Source: Streptomyces sp. NA04227 (GTDB taxonomy: Bacteria; Actinomycetota; Actinomycetes; Streptomycetales; Streptomycetaceae). From it: a DNA stretch of 64,000 bases. Both the position numbers and the translations under genes were made by a program. Below are positions 42,369 to 51,507 of the stretch, in pieces (the stretch's first letter is position 1; each line of letters starts with the position of its first letter). The stretch is from the NCBI RefSeq assembly GCF_013364195.1, contig NZ_CP054918.1:558001-622000 (forward strand), given 5' to 3'. The notes below the pieces were generated by a model. That model saw nothing but the letters and a program-made list of their open reading frames with translations, made no database searches and was not told the DNA's origin.

Positions 42369-42572
42369 ATGAAGAGTGAGGCCCTCGTGTGCCAGTGTGT
42401 GACCAACGGCATCGCGACCCTCATCACTGCTCTGTACGCGAAGATCGACGATGAGTTGGGAGAAGCCGCTGGCCGGAGTTCGGACTTACTCGTCCAGTGC
42501 CACAACCTCTCCCGGGGCACTAGGTACACAGCCCGGCCCCGCACCGCTGTATCGCCTCTACGGCCGCCCTGA
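42369..42572 (+). pseudogene. remnant of a transposase N-terminus
   Basis: The frame begins with ATG right after the zinc-ribbon gene and reads VTNGIATLITALYAKIDDEL before losing similarity. ALYxxIDD is the usual N-terminus of IS982/IS4-like transposases in Streptomyces. After about 35 residues the sequence is unrelated and runs into the LysR gene on the other strand. Only a short 5' relic of an insertion sequence remains. The call rests on recognising that motif. Confidence 0.5.
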
Positions 42573-43425
42573 TCGAGGGCCGACGGTCCGCTTCCGCGCG
42601 CCAGACCACGTAGACATGGCGGGACACGCCCTCGCGTACGGGGACTGTGACGACGCCCTCCGGGAGCGGGTCGCGGCCGAGCCGGGGGGCGACGCAGACG
42701 CCGAGTCCGGCCGCCACGAAGGCCAGTTGGGTCTGGTGCTCCTCGGCGGTGTGCGCCACCCGTGGTTCGATGCCCTGCCCGCGCAGCGTGAAGAGCAGCC
42801 ACTCGTGGCAGAAGGCGCCCTCGGGCCAGGTGATCCACTCGTCGTCGGCGAAGTCGGTGAGGTCGACACTCTCGCGCGCGGCCAGCGGGTGCGTGTTCGG
42901 CATGGCGACATCGGTGATGTCGTCGAGCACGGCCGCCTTGCGCAAGCCGTCCGGCACGCCGAGCGGCTTGTTGTACCAGTCGAGGACGACGGCGAGGTCG
43001 ACGTCGCCGCGGACCACCGCCGCGACTCCCTGCTCGGGCTCCCACTCCACGGTGCTGACCCGCAGTCCCGGGTGCTCGGCCCGCAGATCGGCCACCGCGG
43101 CGGGCAGCAGTCCGCGGGCCGCGGTCGGGAAGGCGGCCATCCGCAACTCGCCCACGGCACGGCCGCGTTGGGCCTCCAGGTCGGACTGGGCGAGTTGTAC
43201 CTGCGAGATGATCTGCCGCGCGTGATCGGCGAGCAGCCGCCCGGCGTCGGTCAGCCGCACCCCGCGCCCGTTCTTGGCCAGCAACTGCTGGCCCACCTCG
43301 CGCTCCAGCTTGGCCATCTGCTGGGAGACGGCGGAGGTCGTGACGTGCAGCCCGGCCGCCGCTCCGCTCACGGAACCGTGGCGGGCGAGGGCATCGAGGG
43401 TACGCAGTCGCTCCAGGTTCAACAT
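42520..43425 (-). CDS. LysR-family transcriptional regulator
   Basis: A 301-residue LysR regulator. LNLERLRTLDALARHGSVSG, then TTSAVSQQMAKLEREVGQQL, gives the HTH region. ELRMAAFPTAARGLLPAAVA begins the effector domain. ATG 43425 is the family start; an upstream GTG adds 11 residues. It is divergent from an EamA transporter over 75 bp, suggesting it activates an export gene (as LysE/RhtA-type pairs do). Confidence 0.9.
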   Translation of the reverse strand: MLNLERLRTLDALARHGSVSGAAAGLHVTTSAVSQQMAKLEREVGQQLLAKNGRGVRLTDAGRLLADHARQIISQVQLAQSDLEAQRGRAVGELRMAAFPTAARGLLPAAVADLRAEHPGLRVSTVEWEPEQGVAAVVRGDVDLAVVLDWYNKPLGVPDGLRKAAVLDDITDVAMPNTHPLAARESVDLTDFADDEWITWPEGAFCHEWLLFTLRGQGIEPRVAHTAEEHQTQLAFVAAGLGVCVAPRLGRDPLPEGVVTVPVREGVSRHVYVVWRAEADRRPSIRAAVEAIQRCGAGLCT

Positions 43426-43500
43426 GTAAGTGATACTAATCCATACCTGCAAAGACAATTCGCTTGTCCTAATGTGTGGGCGCCGGGCATCGTGAGGCCC

Positions 43501-44598
43501 ATGACGCGTAGCACCGCCCCGGGACAGCCCTCCTGCACGACGGCGGACCCCATCGACTCGGACCTCATCGACTCGGACCTCATCGGCTCAAGCCCCGACG
43601 GCGCGGACCTCGTCGCCCCCGAATCCGCCGCACCCTCCGTACCCCCCACGCCCGTGACAGCCGTCGGGGGCGGCGGCGCGGACCCCACGGCCGAGTCCGC
43701 CGCAGGCGCCCCCGCGCGCCGCCGCGTCGACTGGCGCATCCGCTTCGCGCTGCTCTCGCTGGTCTGGGGCTTCAGCTTCCTGCTGATCAAGGTGGGCACA
43801 CACGGCTACCCGCCCCTTCAAGTCACCCTGGGCAGGCTGGTGTTCGGCACGGCGGTGCTGGGTGTCGCGCTCCTTGTCCGCGGCGACCGGCTGCCGCGGA
43901 GCCTCAGACTGTGGGGGCATCTCGCGGTGGCGGGGCTGCTGCTCAACGCGCTGCCGTTCTCGCTCTTCGCCTTCTCGGAGCTGTCCATCCCCTCGACGCT
44001 CGCCGGGATCTGCAACGCCACTTCGCCGCTGTGGGGCATGGCCCTGTCCCTGGTCGCCCTGTCCGAGGACCGGCCCACCCGCCGCCGGTTCGCCGGGCTC
44101 GGTATCGGCTTCCTCGGGGTACTGACCGTCCTCGGCGCCTGGCAGGGCTTCGGCGGCCTGGACCCGGCCGGCACCGCGATGGCGCTGCTCGCCTCGTTCT
44201 GCTACCCGGTCGGCTGGATCTACCTGCGCCGTACGGTGGCCGCCGAGGGCCACTCCCCCATCGCCCTGATGGGTGGCCAGCTCTTCCTCGCCTCGCTCCA
44301 ACTCGCCCTGGTTACGGCGCTGTTCACCTCCGTGCCGACCCACCTGGACGTACTGCCGCTGCTCGCGATCCTCGCGCTCGGCGTGTTCGGTACGGGCCTC
44401 GCGGTGCTCATCCAGTACGGCCTGGTCAACGAGGTCGGACCGACGACCGCGCAGATGGTCACGTACTTCATCCCGGTGATCGCCACCGTCGCCGGTGTCT
44501 CGATCCTCGGCGAGCCGCTGTCCTGGAACACCCCGGTCGGCGCGCTGATCGTGCTCGTGGGCGCGGCACTGGCCCAGTCGCGCACGCGCAAGGGGTAG
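43501..44598 (+). CDS. EamA-family (RhaT/RarD-like) transporter
   Basis: A 365-residue DMT transporter. The first about 75 residues are a disordered cytoplasmic tail containing the direct repeat DSDLIDSDLI. Ten transmembrane helices in two EamA halves follow, starting FALLSLVWGFSFLLIKVGTH. TPVGALIVLVGAALAQSR ends the last helix. ATG 43501 is preferred. It is divergent from a LysR regulator. A strong terminator separates it from the convergent SDR gene. The substrate is unknown, probably an amino acid or metabolite. Confidence 0.88.
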   Translation: MTRSTAPGQPSCTTADPIDSDLIDSDLIGSSPDGADLVAPESAAPSVPPTPVTAVGGGGADPTAESAAGAPARRRVDWRIRFALLSLVWGFSFLLIKVGTHGYPPLQVTLGRLVFGTAVLGVALLVRGDRLPRSLRLWGHLAVAGLLLNALPFSLFAFSELSIPSTLAGICNATSPLWGMALSLVALSEDRPTRRRFAGLGIGFLGVLTVLGAWQGFGGLDPAGTAMALLASFCYPVGWIYLRRTVAAEGHSPIALMGGQLFLASLQLALVTALFTSVPTHLDVLPLLAILALGVFGTGLAVLIQYGLVNEVGPTTAQMVTYFIPVIATVAGVSILGEPLSWNTPVGALIVLVGAALAQSRTRKG

Positions 44599-44608
44599 CG
44601 GATTCCGA

Positions 44609-44639
44609 GGAGTTGACGCGTCGAGGGAGTTGACGCGTC
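44609..44639. repeat. direct repeat of GGAGTTGACGCGTC
   Basis: Two exact 14-base copies, at 44609-44622 and 44626-44639, sit between the transporter stop and the terminator stem. A small local duplication. Confidence 0.6.
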
Positions 44640-44676
44640 CGGCGGTCGGCCCGTGCCTCGGGCCGACCGCCGGACG
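44636..44676. terminator. strong bidirectional terminator
   Basis: An 18-bp perfect stem, 44636-44653 with 44659-44676 (CGTCCGGCGG...CCGCCGGACG), closes a 5-base loop between convergent genes. It serves the EamA gene and the SDR/ALDH/GS operon. Confidence 0.85.
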
Positions 44677-44689
44677 GCGTACGTCCCGC

Positions 44690-45472
44690 CTACAGCGGCG
44701 TCACGTACGCACCCGCGATACCGCCGTCGACCAGGAAGTCCGTGGCGTTGACGAAGGAGGAGTCGTCGCTGGCGAGGAAGGCCACGGCCGCGGCGATCTC
44801 CTCGGCCTCGGCGAACCGGCCCGCCGGGATGTGCACCAGACGCCGCGCGGCACGCTCCGGGTCCTTGGCGAACAGCTCCTGCAGCAAGGGGGTGTTGACC
44901 GGTCCGGGGCACAGCGCGTTGACGCGGATGCCCTCGCGCGCGAACTGCACGCCGAGCTCACGGGACATGGCGAGGACGCCGCCCTTGGAGGCGGTGTACG
45001 AGATCTGCGAGGTGGCCGCGCCCATCACGGCCACGAACGAGGCGGTGTTGATGATGGATCCGCGGCCCTGCTGCCGCATGTACGGCAGGGCCGCCTTGCA
45101 GCACAGGTAGACCGAGGTCAGGTTGACCTCCTGGACCCGCCGCCAGGCGTCGAGGCCGGTCTCCAGGATGGAGTCGTCCTCGGGCGGGGAGATGCCCGCG
45201 TTGTTGAAGGCGATGTCGACGCTGCCGTAGGTGTCGTGGGCGGCCTTGAAGAGGGCCTCGACCTGCTCGGCGTCGGTGACGTCGACGCGTACGAACAGGC
45301 CGCCGGTCTCCTCGGCGGCGGCCTTGCCCGCGCGTTCGTCGATGTCGCCGCAGACGACGTGCGCGCCCTCGGCGGCGAGCCGCCGGGCGGCGGCCAGGCC
45401 GATGCCGCTGCCGGCGCCGGTGACGACGGCGGTACGGCCGACCAAGCGGCGGCACACAGGGGATTCGGTCAT
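44690..45472 (-). CDS. SDR-family oxidoreductase of the gamma-glutamylation operon
   Basis: A 260-residue SDR. TAVVTGAGSGIGLAAARRLA binds the cofactor, IAFNNAGISPPEDDSILETG is the NNAG segment, and TASFVAVMGAATSQISYTAS contains the catalytic Ser and Tyr. GGAGG, 9 bases upstream, supports ATG 45472. It starts 5 bases after the aldehyde dehydrogenase stop and is the last gene of the GS-like operon. It may reduce or oxidise the aldehyde or alcohol intermediate of the pathway; that is inference. Confidence 0.9.
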   Translation of the reverse strand: MTESPVCRRLVGRTAVVTGAGSGIGLAAARRLAAEGAHVVCGDIDERAGKAAAEETGGLFVRVDVTDAEQVEALFKAAHDTYGSVDIAFNNAGISPPEDDSILETGLDAWRRVQEVNLTSVYLCCKAALPYMRQQGRGSIINTASFVAVMGAATSQISYTASKGGVLAMSRELGVQFAREGIRVNALCPGPVNTPLLQELFAKDPERAARRLVHIPAGRFAEAEEIAAAVAFLASDDSSFVNATDFLVDGGIAGAYVTPL

Positions 45473-45477
45473 GGGGT

Positions 45478-46881
45478 TCAAGCCTCCGTGCTGAGGAAGA
45501 CGTTCTTGGTCTCGGTGAATGCGGTCAGTGCGTCGGGGCCCAGTTCACGGCCGAGGCCGGACTGCTTGTAGCCGCCGAAGGGCGTCCAGTACCGGACGCT
45601 GGAATGGGAGTTGACGGAGAGGTTGCCCGCCGCGACGCCGCCGCTGACCCGCAGGGCGCGGCCGAGGTCACGGGTCCAGATCGAGCCCGCGAGGCCGTAC
45701 TCGGTGGCGTTGGCGAGGGCGAGGGCATCCTGCTCGTCCTCGAAGGGCAGCACCACGGCGACGGGTCCGAAGATCTCCTCCACGGCCGCGGGCGCGTCCG
45801 GGGCAAGCCCCGTGAGGACCGTGGGCGGGAACCAGAAGCCCGGGCCCGTCGGCGCGGTGCCGCGGATGCCGTCGAGCCCGTCGGGGACGTACGCCCGTAC
45901 GCGGTCCAGCTGGACCTGGGAGATCAGCGGGCCCATCTGGGTCTTCTCGTCGGCCGGGTCGCCGACCACGACCTCGCGCAGCGCGGGGGCGAGCAGTTCG
46001 AGGAAGCGGTCGTGGACCTCGCGCTGGACCAGGATGCGGGTGCGTGCGCAGCAGTCCTGTCCGGCGTTGTCCAGGAAGGACATCGGGGCGGCAGCGGCGG
46101 CGGCCTCGATGTCGGCGTCGGCGAAGACGATGTTCGGGCTCTTGCCGCCGAGTTCGAGGGTCACCCGCTTCACGCGCTGGGCGCACTTGGCCATGATCTG
46201 CTTGCCGACGCGCGTCGAGCCGGTGAAGACGATCTTGGCGACGCCCGGATGCTCGACCAGGGCGTTGCCCGCGACCTCGCCGGTGCCGGGCAGGACCTGG
46301 AAGAGGCCCTCGGGAAGGCCTGCCACCAGGGCGAGTTCGGCCAGGCGCAGCGCGGTCAGCGGGGTGGTCTCGGCCGGTTTGAGGATGACCGCGTTACCGG
46401 CGGCGAGTGCGGGGGCGGTGCCCCAGGCCGCGATCGGCATGGGGAAGTTCCACGGGGCGATCACGCCGACCACGCCGAGCGGTTCGAGGATCGTGACGTC
46501 GAGTCCGCCGGGTACCGGGATCTGCCGCCCGTTGAGCCGTTCGGCGCCGCCCGCGGAGAAGTCGAGCAGATCGCGGACGTTGCCCGCCTCCCAGCGGGCG
46601 TTGCCGAGGGTGTGGCCCGCCTCCCGGACCTCCAGGAGCGCGAGTTCCTCCAGGTGCGCGTCGACCTCGGCCGCGAACCGGCGCAGCAGTCGGGCGCGGT
46701 CGGCCGGCGCCGCCGCGGCCCAGCGCCGCTGTGCGGCGGCAGCCAGCGCCACCGCCGCGTCGACCTCTTGCACGGTGGCGGCGGCGACGGTGGTCAACAG
46801 TTCCCCGGTGGCGGGGTTGAGCACGTCGAGTTGGTCGGGGAGGTCGGGCTGGTCGGGCTTGTTGGACAAGGGGGGCCTCAC
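45478..46881 (-). CDS. aldehyde dehydrogenase family protein
   Basis: A 467-residue NAD(P)-dependent aldehyde dehydrogenase. VIAPWNFPMPIAAWGTAPAL and FTGSTRVGKQIMAKCAQR are cofactor motifs, TLELGGKSPNIVF has the catalytic Glu, and LDNAGQDCCARTRIL contains the nucleophile Cys. Start: GTG 46881 overlaps the GS-like stop in GTGA; TTG 46869 is an alternative. Its place between a gamma-glutamyl-amine ligase and an SDR suggests it oxidises a gamma-glutamylated aldehyde, as PuuC does in the Puu pathway. Confidence 0.92.
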   Translation of the reverse strand: MRPPLSNKPDQPDLPDQLDVLNPATGELLTTVAAATVQEVDAAVALAAAAQRRWAAAAPADRARLLRRFAAEVDAHLEELALLEVREAGHTLGNARWEAGNVRDLLDFSAGGAERLNGRQIPVPGGLDVTILEPLGVVGVIAPWNFPMPIAAWGTAPALAAGNAVILKPAETTPLTALRLAELALVAGLPEGLFQVLPGTGEVAGNALVEHPGVAKIVFTGSTRVGKQIMAKCAQRVKRVTLELGGKSPNIVFADADIEAAAAAAPMSFLDNAGQDCCARTRILVQREVHDRFLELLAPALREVVVGDPADEKTQMGPLISQVQLDRVRAYVPDGLDGIRGTAPTGPGFWFPPTVLTGLAPDAPAAVEEIFGPVAVVLPFEDEQDALALANATEYGLAGSIWTRDLGRALRVSGGVAAGNLSVNSHSSVRYWTPFGGYKQSGLGRELGPDALTAFTETKNVFLSTEA

Positions 46882-48242
46882 AGACGTTCGAAGGAGCGGC
46901 GCAGTTCCCAGTCGGTGACCGCGGCGTCGAAGGCGGCCAGTTCGACCCGGGCCATGTTGCTGTAGTGGGCGACGACCTCGTCGCCGAACGCGGCCTTCGC
47001 CAGCGGGCTGGTCTCCCAGAGCTCGGCCGCCTCCCGCAGAGTGGTGGGGACATGGGCGAAGTCGGCGGCGTACGCGTTGCCGGCGCAGGGCTCGGGGAGT
47101 TCGAGCTGCTGCTCGATCCCGTACAGGCCCGCCGCGACAAGTCCGGCGACCGCGAGGTACGGGTTGACGTCGCCGCCGGGTACCCGGTTCTCGAAGCGGG
47201 TCGAGGCACCGTGCCCGACGACGCGCAGCGCACAGGTGCGGTTGTCGACTCCCCAGGCGACGGCGGTCGGCGCGAACGAGCCGGGCTGGAAGCGTTTGTA
47301 GGAGTTGATGTTGGGGGCGTAGAGCAGCGAGAAGTCGCGCAGCGCGATGAGTTGACCGGCGAGGAAGTGCCGCATCACCTGCGACATGCCGTCCTGCCCG
47401 GGACCGGCCATCACGCTCCTGCCCGCACCGTCCCTGAGCGACAGGTGGATGTGACAGGAATTCCCTTCGCGCTCGTTGTACTTGGCCATGAAGGTGAGCG
47501 AGACGCCCTCCTGGGCCGCGATCTCCTTGGCGCCCGTCTTGTAGACGGCGTGCTGGTCGCAGGTGACCAGGGCCTCGTCGTACTTGAACGCGATCTCGTG
47601 CTGGCCCGGGTTGCACTCGCCCTTGGCCGACTCCACGGTCAGTCCGGCGGTGGCCATCTCGCGGCGGATGCGGCGCAGCAGGGGCTCGATGCGGCCGGTG
47701 CCGAGTACGGAGTAGTCGATGTTGTACTGGTTGGCCGGGGTCAGGCCGCGGTAGTCCGCGTCCCAGGCCTCCTCGTAACTGTCCTTGAAGACGATGAACT
47801 CGAGTTCGGTGCCCACATGGGCGGTGTAGCCGTGGGCGGCCAGGCGCTCCAGCTGACGGCGCAGGATCTGCCGGGGCGCGGCCACCACGGGCGCGCCGTC
47901 GTGCCAGGCGAGGTCCGCGAGGAGCAGCGCGCTGCCGTCGTTCCAGGGGATCAGGCGCAGCGTCGCGAGGTCGGGGCGCATGGCGAAGTCGCCGTAGCCG
48001 TTCGACCAGGAGGACATGGCGTAGCCGTCGACGGTGTTCATCTCGGTGTCGACGGCGAGCAGGTAGTTGCAGCCCTCGGTGCCGTGCTCCAGTACCTCGT
48101 CCAGGAAGAATGCGGCGGCGAACCGCTTTCCCTGGAGGCGCCCCTGCATATCGGGGAAGGCGAGCACGACGGTGTCGATCTCGCCGCTCGCGACGAGGGC
48201 ACGCAGCTCCTCGACGGCGAGCGGGGGTGTGCGGTCTGCCAC
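46878..48242 (-). CDS. glutamine synthetase-like gamma-glutamyl amine ligase
   Basis: A 454-residue GS-fold enzyme. The C-terminal catalytic part contains GTELEFIVFKDSYEEAW, NPGQHEIAFKYDEALVTCDQ, GNSCHIHLSLRDGAG and ENRVPGGDVNPYLAVAGL, i.e. the metal and ATP motifs of GS. It lacks the adenylylation loop of true GlnA. The context (aldehyde dehydrogenase, SDR, amine permease, amidotransferase) matches gamma-glutamyl-polyamine or gamma-glutamyl-ethanolamide synthetases (GlnA3/GlnA4 in Streptomyces coelicolor, PuuA in E. coli). GGAGGAG precedes GTG 48242. The exact amine cannot be read from the sequence. Confidence 0.88.
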   Translation of the reverse strand: MADRTPPLAVEELRALVASGEIDTVVLAFPDMQGRLQGKRFAAAFFLDEVLEHGTEGCNYLLAVDTEMNTVDGYAMSSWSNGYGDFAMRPDLATLRLIPWNDGSALLLADLAWHDGAPVVAAPRQILRRQLERLAAHGYTAHVGTELEFIVFKDSYEEAWDADYRGLTPANQYNIDYSVLGTGRIEPLLRRIRREMATAGLTVESAKGECNPGQHEIAFKYDEALVTCDQHAVYKTGAKEIAAQEGVSLTFMAKYNEREGNSCHIHLSLRDGAGRSVMAGPGQDGMSQVMRHFLAGQLIALRDFSLLYAPNINSYKRFQPGSFAPTAVAWGVDNRTCALRVVGHGASTRFENRVPGGDVNPYLAVAGLVAAGLYGIEQQLELPEPCAGNAYAADFAHVPTTLREAAELWETSPLAKAAFGDEVVAHYSNMARVELAAFDAAVTDWELRRSFERL

Positions 48243-48259
48243 GGGTGGCTCCTCCTTCG

Positions 48260-48284
48260 ATACCGGAAGCTTTAAGGTATTGCC
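48260..48284. promoter_or_regulatory. operator candidate of the GntR regulator (AAGGTATTGCC)
   Basis: AAGGTATTGCC at 48274-48284 lies in the 74 bp gap between the divergent GS-like and GntR genes. ATACC (48260-48264) and GGTAT (48276-48280) form an inverted repeat with 11-base spacing. The same core occurs upstream of the permease at 49137. Confidence 0.6.
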
Positions 48285-48316
48285 GAAGACCTTTGAGGGG
48301 AAGAGGGAACCGCAAG

Positions 48317-49066
48317 GTGACACGGAAGAGTGCGCCCGCCGAGGGCGCGGACACCTCCCGAGACCGGCTGGCGCCGGTACTCCGGCCGGTGCGGGCGGGC
48401 AGCGGGTTCGAGGAGGCGCTGGAGCAGATCCTCCAGGTCATACGCCTGGGCCTGGTGCCGGGCGGCGAACGCCTGCCCGCGGAACGGGAGTTGGCGGACC
48501 GGATGGGGATCAGCCGGGTCACCCTGCGCGAGGTCCTGAAGGTGCTCCAGGAGCAGGGCCTGGTGGAGGGCAGACGGGGCCGGTACGGCGGCACCTTCGT
48601 CCTGCACCGGGACCGGGCCGCCGACGAGGAGGAACTGCGCCGCCGCACCGCCGCGGTGGACCTGGAGGACCTGCTGCGCTTCCGTGAGGTCCTCGAGGTC
48701 GGGGCCGCGGGCCTGTGCGCGGCGCACGGGCTGACCGACGAGGGCGCCGAGCGGCTGCGCACCGCCCTGCGGGCCACCGGCGACGCCCCGCTCGACGACT
48801 ACCGGCGCCAGGACACCCTCTTCCATCTGGCGGTGGCCGAACTGTCCGGCTCCCCCTCGCTCACCGCGCAGTACGCGGCCGCCCGCGCCAAGGTCAACGA
48901 CCTGCTCGACTGCATCCCCCTGCTGGTGCGCAATCTGGAGCACTCACAGACGCAGCACACCGCGGTCGTCGAGGCGATCCTCGAAGGGAACCCGGACGGG
49001 GCCCGCGAGGTCATGCGCGAGCACTGCGCCGGAACGGCGGCGCTGCTGCGGGGCTTCCTGGCCTGA
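48317..49066 (+). CDS. GntR/FadR-family regulator of the amine locus
   Basis: A 249-residue FadR-type regulator. FEEALEQILQVIRLGLVPGG and RLPAERELADRMGISRVTLR then EVLKVLQEQGLVEG form the winged HTH (about 30-95). The C-terminal FCD domain has YRRQDTLFHLAVAELSGSPS and the metal-binding His residues (HLAVAEL, HTAVVEAI). It is divergent from the GS-like operon and is followed by the permease and amidotransferase. Streptomyces relatives (EpuR type) control polyamine or ethanolamine genes. Starts at GTG 48317. Confidence 0.9.
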   Translation: MTRKSAPAEGADTSRDRLAPVLRPVRAGSGFEEALEQILQVIRLGLVPGGERLPAERELADRMGISRVTLREVLKVLQEQGLVEGRRGRYGGTFVLHRDRAADEEELRRRTAAVDLEDLLRFREVLEVGAAGLCAAHGLTDEGAERLRTALRATGDAPLDDYRRQDTLFHLAVAELSGSPSLTAQYAAARAKVNDLLDCIPLLVRNLEHSQTQHTAVVEAILEGNPDGAREVMREHCAGTAALLRGFLA

Positions 49067-49136
49067 ACCGCCGCACCGTTCACGCCACTTCGCCGTCACC
49101 CTCCGGCACCCACCCGATTTACCGGAACGTCACGCA

Positions 49137-49175
49137 GAGGTATTGCCTTCTCCACGCCGGACCGCAAAGGTATGG
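49137..49175. promoter_or_regulatory. AGGTATTGCC motif upstream of the permease
   Basis: GAGGTATTGCC (49137-49147) shares ten contiguous bases with the site at 48275-48284, and AAAGGTATGG (49166-49175) repeats the core. They precede the permease start by 40-75 bp, consistent with control by the adjacent FadR-type protein. Confidence 0.6.
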
Positions 49176-49213
49176 ATCCACTCCATTGAGCACGACGCGG
49201 GAGCTCTGCTGCC

Positions 49214-50668
<1,455 letters not shown>

Positions 50669-50762
50669 CAGCAGGGCCGACAACGAGGTCGGCAGCGGGA
50701 CCGGGGGCGAACGACGGTGCCGGGCGGCCCTGCGGGCCGGCGGACACGAAAGGGATTGTGCG

Positions 50763-51443
50763 GTGACAAGGCCACTCATCGGTGTGTCGACCTATCAGGA
50801 ACCGGCGCGTTGGGGCGTGTGGGAACTGCCCGCCGCGCTGCTGCCCGCCGGGTATCCGCGCCTGGTGCAGGCGTCGGGCGGCATCTGCGCCATGCTGCCG
50901 CCCGACGCACCGGAGGTGGCGGCCGAAACCGTCGCCCGGCTCGATGGACTCGTCGTCGCCGGTGGCGCGGACGTCGAACCCGCACGCTACGGTGCGGCGC
51001 CCGACCCCCGTACCGGCCCGCCCGCACGGGACCGGGACGCCTGGGAACTCGCCCTGATCGAGGCCGCGTTGGACTCCGGCACACCTCTGCTCGGCATCTG
51101 CCGCGGCATGCAACTGCTGAACGTCGCCCGCGGCGGCACCCTTCTGCAGCACCTGGACGGGCACACCGGCGGACGAGGCGTCTTCGGCAGCCACGCGGTC
51201 GTACCGGTGCCGGGCACCCGCTACGCCGCACTGGTCCCCGAGACCACCGAGGTGCCCACGTACCACCATCAGGCGGTGGACGTACTCGGCACCGGTCTGA
51301 CCGTGAGCGCCCACGCCGCGGACGGCACGGCCGAGGCGCTGGAACTGCCGGGCAGTTGGGCACTCGGCGTCCAGTGGCACCCCGAAGCGGGCGAGGACAC
51401 ACGGGTGATGACCGCTCTGGTGCGCGCGGCCGCCACCCGCTGA
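50763..51443 (+). CDS. class I glutamine amidotransferase (gamma-glutamyl-GABA hydrolase type)
   Basis: A 226-residue Peptidase_C26 protein. LLGICRGMQLLNVARGGTLL carries the nucleophile Cys, and ALGVQWHPEAG the catalytic His and Glu. LVVAGGADVEPARYG is the oxyanion-side loop. It is the PuuD-type enzyme that removes the gamma-glutamyl group at the end of the pathway. It follows the permease by 94 bp. Start GTG 50763 follows AAAGGGA; spacing is long, so confidence in the start is moderate. Confidence 0.9.
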   Translation: MTRPLIGVSTYQEPARWGVWELPAALLPAGYPRLVQASGGICAMLPPDAPEVAAETVARLDGLVVAGGADVEPARYGAAPDPRTGPPARDRDAWELALIEAALDSGTPLLGICRGMQLLNVARGGTLLQHLDGHTGGRGVFGSHAVVPVPGTRYAALVPETTEVPTYHHQAVDVLGTGLTVSAHAADGTAEALELPGSWALGVQWHPEAGEDTRVMTALVRAAATR

Positions 51444-51507
51444 TCCGGCCGTACGGACGCCGGGCCGCGCACCACGTCCCCGGCCCGCCGAGCCATCGCC
51501 CGACCCT

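Noticed and set aside
48243..48777. Long minus frame joining ALDH with an upstream region (45478-48777)
   Set aside because: Beyond 46881 the frame is a shadow of the glutamine synthetase-like gene; the ALDH starts at GTG 46881 or TTG 46869.
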